64,000 nucleotides of DNA. Origin: Anseranas semipalmata. Lineage: Eukaryota > Chordata > Aves > Anseriformes > Anseranatidae. The stretch covers positions 496,001 to 560,000 of the forward strand of contig VXAA01006448.1 in NCBI GenBank assembly GCA_013399115.1. Direction: 5' to 3'. Made by a program: the position numbers and the translations under genes. Below the pieces are notes generated by a model, which was not told where the DNA came from, made no database searches, and was given only the letters and a program-made list of their open reading frames with translations. Shown here piece after piece: positions 1 to 64,000 of this stretch (the stretch's first letter is position 1; every line of letters begins with the position of its first letter).

Positions 1-430
1 TGTAGTTCATGTCTGTACGTAATGCTGCTGCATGTCTGATACATCCAGCAGAGATAGCCTTCCTGAAATTGTAATCCAGTCTGCACAATCCTGATGTGAT
101 ATTTTCACCATGGCCTCCAAGCTCTGGACAAGTTTCGTTGCTCCTGGATTTCTAAGTATTGTGCTTAGGAGTTTAGGAACTCTGAGTTACATTTAATTAG
201 GGAGACACTGCAGCATAGCCTCTGAAGCCAGTACTGCATAGGGCTGGATTATGAGAAACACTTGTTTTACTGTGTAATTGGGTAGTTTTATTCTTACTAA
301 GTGTTTATCAGCAGGATCCAGACCAATATGACCTGGATTATTAGTTGATGTCTTCTATATAGGTTGACTAGAGTGTGGGTCTAAGCCTACAAGTCTCTAA
401 TTATCCATTGAGCTTTATTATTCTCAACTT

Positions 431-738
431 AGAATCATAGAATATCCCGAGTTGGAAGGGACCCACAAGAATCATTGAGTCCAAATCCTGGGTCCACACA
501 GGACCACCCAAAAATCAGACCTTATGTCTGAGAGTGTTCTCCAAACACTTCTTGAACTCCAGCAGGCTCGGTGCCGTGACCACTTCCCTGGAGAGCCTGT
601 TCCAGTGCCCAAGCACCCTCTCAGTGAGGAACCTTTTCCTGATATCCAACCTAAACCTCCCCTGTCGCAGCTTCACACCATTCCCTCAGGTCCTATCGCT
701 GGTCACCAGAGAGAAGAGATCAGTGCCTGCCCTTATTA
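431..738 (-). mobile_element. CR1 LINE fragment, 5'-truncated, antisense
   Basis: It begins with agaatcatagaat, the reverse complement of the CR1 3' tail, and continues through gttggaagggacccacaaga, the standard CR1 3'-UTR region, into the end of ORF2. Its antisense translation ([19 protein letters not shown]) parallels that of the CR1 at 46148-46920, so the two are probably the same subfamily. Only about 300 bp remain. Confidence 0.93.
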
Positions 739-2402
739 CATGTATACTACAGTGTGGAGGGCTAGGCTTTAGCCTTTGCCAGACGACAGCAAGAAAAATG
801 AAGATCTTCTTAGTGAAGGTACATCAAGTCACCTTTAATTTGGGCCAAGATTATCTCCTTGTTTAGGATGTTGCAAATAATGCATGGCTCCAGAAGGGCC
901 ATTGCCCACCCATGGTGGTACACCTGCCACTAGTGACAGCGTGCTTGGCAAGGCATTGGCCTTCAGCCTGCCTTGTGTGTCAGTCTGATTGCCTTCAATG
1001 TGCATCTGTTGTGCTCAATGTGCCGTTTTTCACCGTCCTGTGTTTTAGATATTGTTTTCACAAAGCTGTGTTCTTGTTCTTGAAACAGCATCCTTGCTAC
1101 AACATCCTTGGGAAACCTTACCCGGAAACAGAAACAGAGAGCCCTCCCCTTAAGATTATATAGTGATGTTCACAGTGAGTGAGGAAGACCGTATGTATGT
1201 ACCTGTGATGTAAGCATAGGTCTTGCAGCTATAATTACTGAGGTACTTACAGTCAACTCTGACAGAAATAATGCATATGCATAAGGTTCTTGCTGTTTTG
1301 AAGTCTTACAGAAAATTCCTCCAAGGACTCCTGGTGTCCTTTTCAGGTTCCTGGGACTCACATGCTGAGGGCAACCAGCCATAGACTTAAAAAAGCTGGG
1401 ACCAGGTATGGGAACTGAATTTAGCCAGGGCCAATGTTTTAGAGAGGGGAACTGGTTGTGAAGGATGGGTTTCCAGACACAGCAAGGAGAGGTACAACTT
1501 CAGTCCTACTCTTAGAAAGAGTAGCGGATAATACGTAAAGAATGAAGTCCAGCTGATCCTGAATTTGATCATAGAAAATCATAGGAGGCATGGACTCACC
1601 CCAGTTAGAGCAGGGAAGATGGCATCATAGTAAGACTATAGGAATAACAGAGAGTTTTTGCCCCCAGAAGTAATTACCATATGTGCATTTGTGTGTGAAT
1701 GTGGGGTTTGTACATAAACACACGTTGAAAGTATGTGCTTAAATTTACATATATATGTCATCAGCTGATGGATCATATAGAAATATGAAGCTAGCAAGTC
1801 AAATTTATATCACTACTCCATACTTTCCAAGCAATCTGATGTGGGGGTCTGTTACTTTCACTTCGGAATTTCTCCTGTTCCAAACCCTTTTTTAATCAAT
1901 GTTACTATTTTCCACAAACCATCAGATACTGAAGAACTTCTAGTTTTCAATCATGGGACAATTTAAACAAACATTAGCAGGAGACAATAATGATGGACGG
2001 CTCGATATTAAGCTGCAAATTTTCAGTCTAGTTGGCATTCATCAGAATAATAGATTTATGAAACTCATCTGTTTATATCTACAGAAATTTTTATGGATAT
2101 GTCCAATCAGGCTGTGATCAATTTTCAGGGGAGCCTATAACTGTTGTATGGTATCCTTCTGAGCCATGTTATAAAAAAGAGAGAAATGAAACAAAAAAGA
2201 AAACATAGGATTTGCCACATTAGCTCAGATTTAATCCTTCTCTGCTAAGGGTCAGTTCTGTGTGGCTACCCTGACCTGCAATAAATCCAGCCAACTAGTA
2301 TTACTAATTGTAAAATTATCCAGCCCTTTAAAAAACATAGCCACTATGTCACTTGTTTTTCATGGTCTATGATGGTGAATTCCATAGGCTGCCTATGTGC
2401 TG

Positions 2403-64000
<61,598 letters not shown>

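Overview
This window is vertebrate nuclear DNA from a bird. It carries short exons with GT-AG introns, little CpG, and 5'-truncated CR1 retrotransposons ending in the typical ATTCTATGATTCT tail, which is an avian (or broadly sauropsid) signature. The species cannot be fixed from the sequence; a chicken-like genome is a reasonable guess.

One protein-coding gene was found, on the + strand, running through almost the whole window. It is HECW1 (NEDL1), a C2-WW-HECT E3 ubiquitin ligase. Seventeen consecutive internal coding exons lie between 2654 and 59885. Together they give 2,197 nt (about 732 residues) in one unbroken reading frame, with compatible intron phases at every junction. They encode WW domain 1 (exon 1 of the window), an acidic linker, WW domain 2 (split over two exons), a conserved middle segment, and the HECT domain except for its last ~36 residues. 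The 5' part (promoter, C2 region) lies before base 1. The final exon, with the catalytic cysteine and stop codon, lies after base 64000.

Layout: 1-2653 upstream intron with one CR1; 2654-14505 the WW-domain exons; 14506-20813 a 6.3-kb intron; 20814-31184 eight closely spaced exons up to the start of the HECT N-lobe; 31185-50866 a 19.7-kb intron holding three of the four sizeable CR1 copies and older SINE relics; 50867-59885 the remaining HECT exons; 59886-64000 the start of the last visible intron.

I found no tRNA, rRNA, CRISPR array, second gene or intact mobile element. The long non-HECW1 open frames are either CR1-derived or of a length expected by chance. I see no undescribed system here. 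The most useful leads are a TG/TA microsatellite just upstream of the WW1 splice acceptor, head-to-head CR1 copies in the giant intron, several ancient MIR-like SINE relics, an AT-rich block with many homeodomain-type TAAT motifs, and a perfect 12-bp hairpin.
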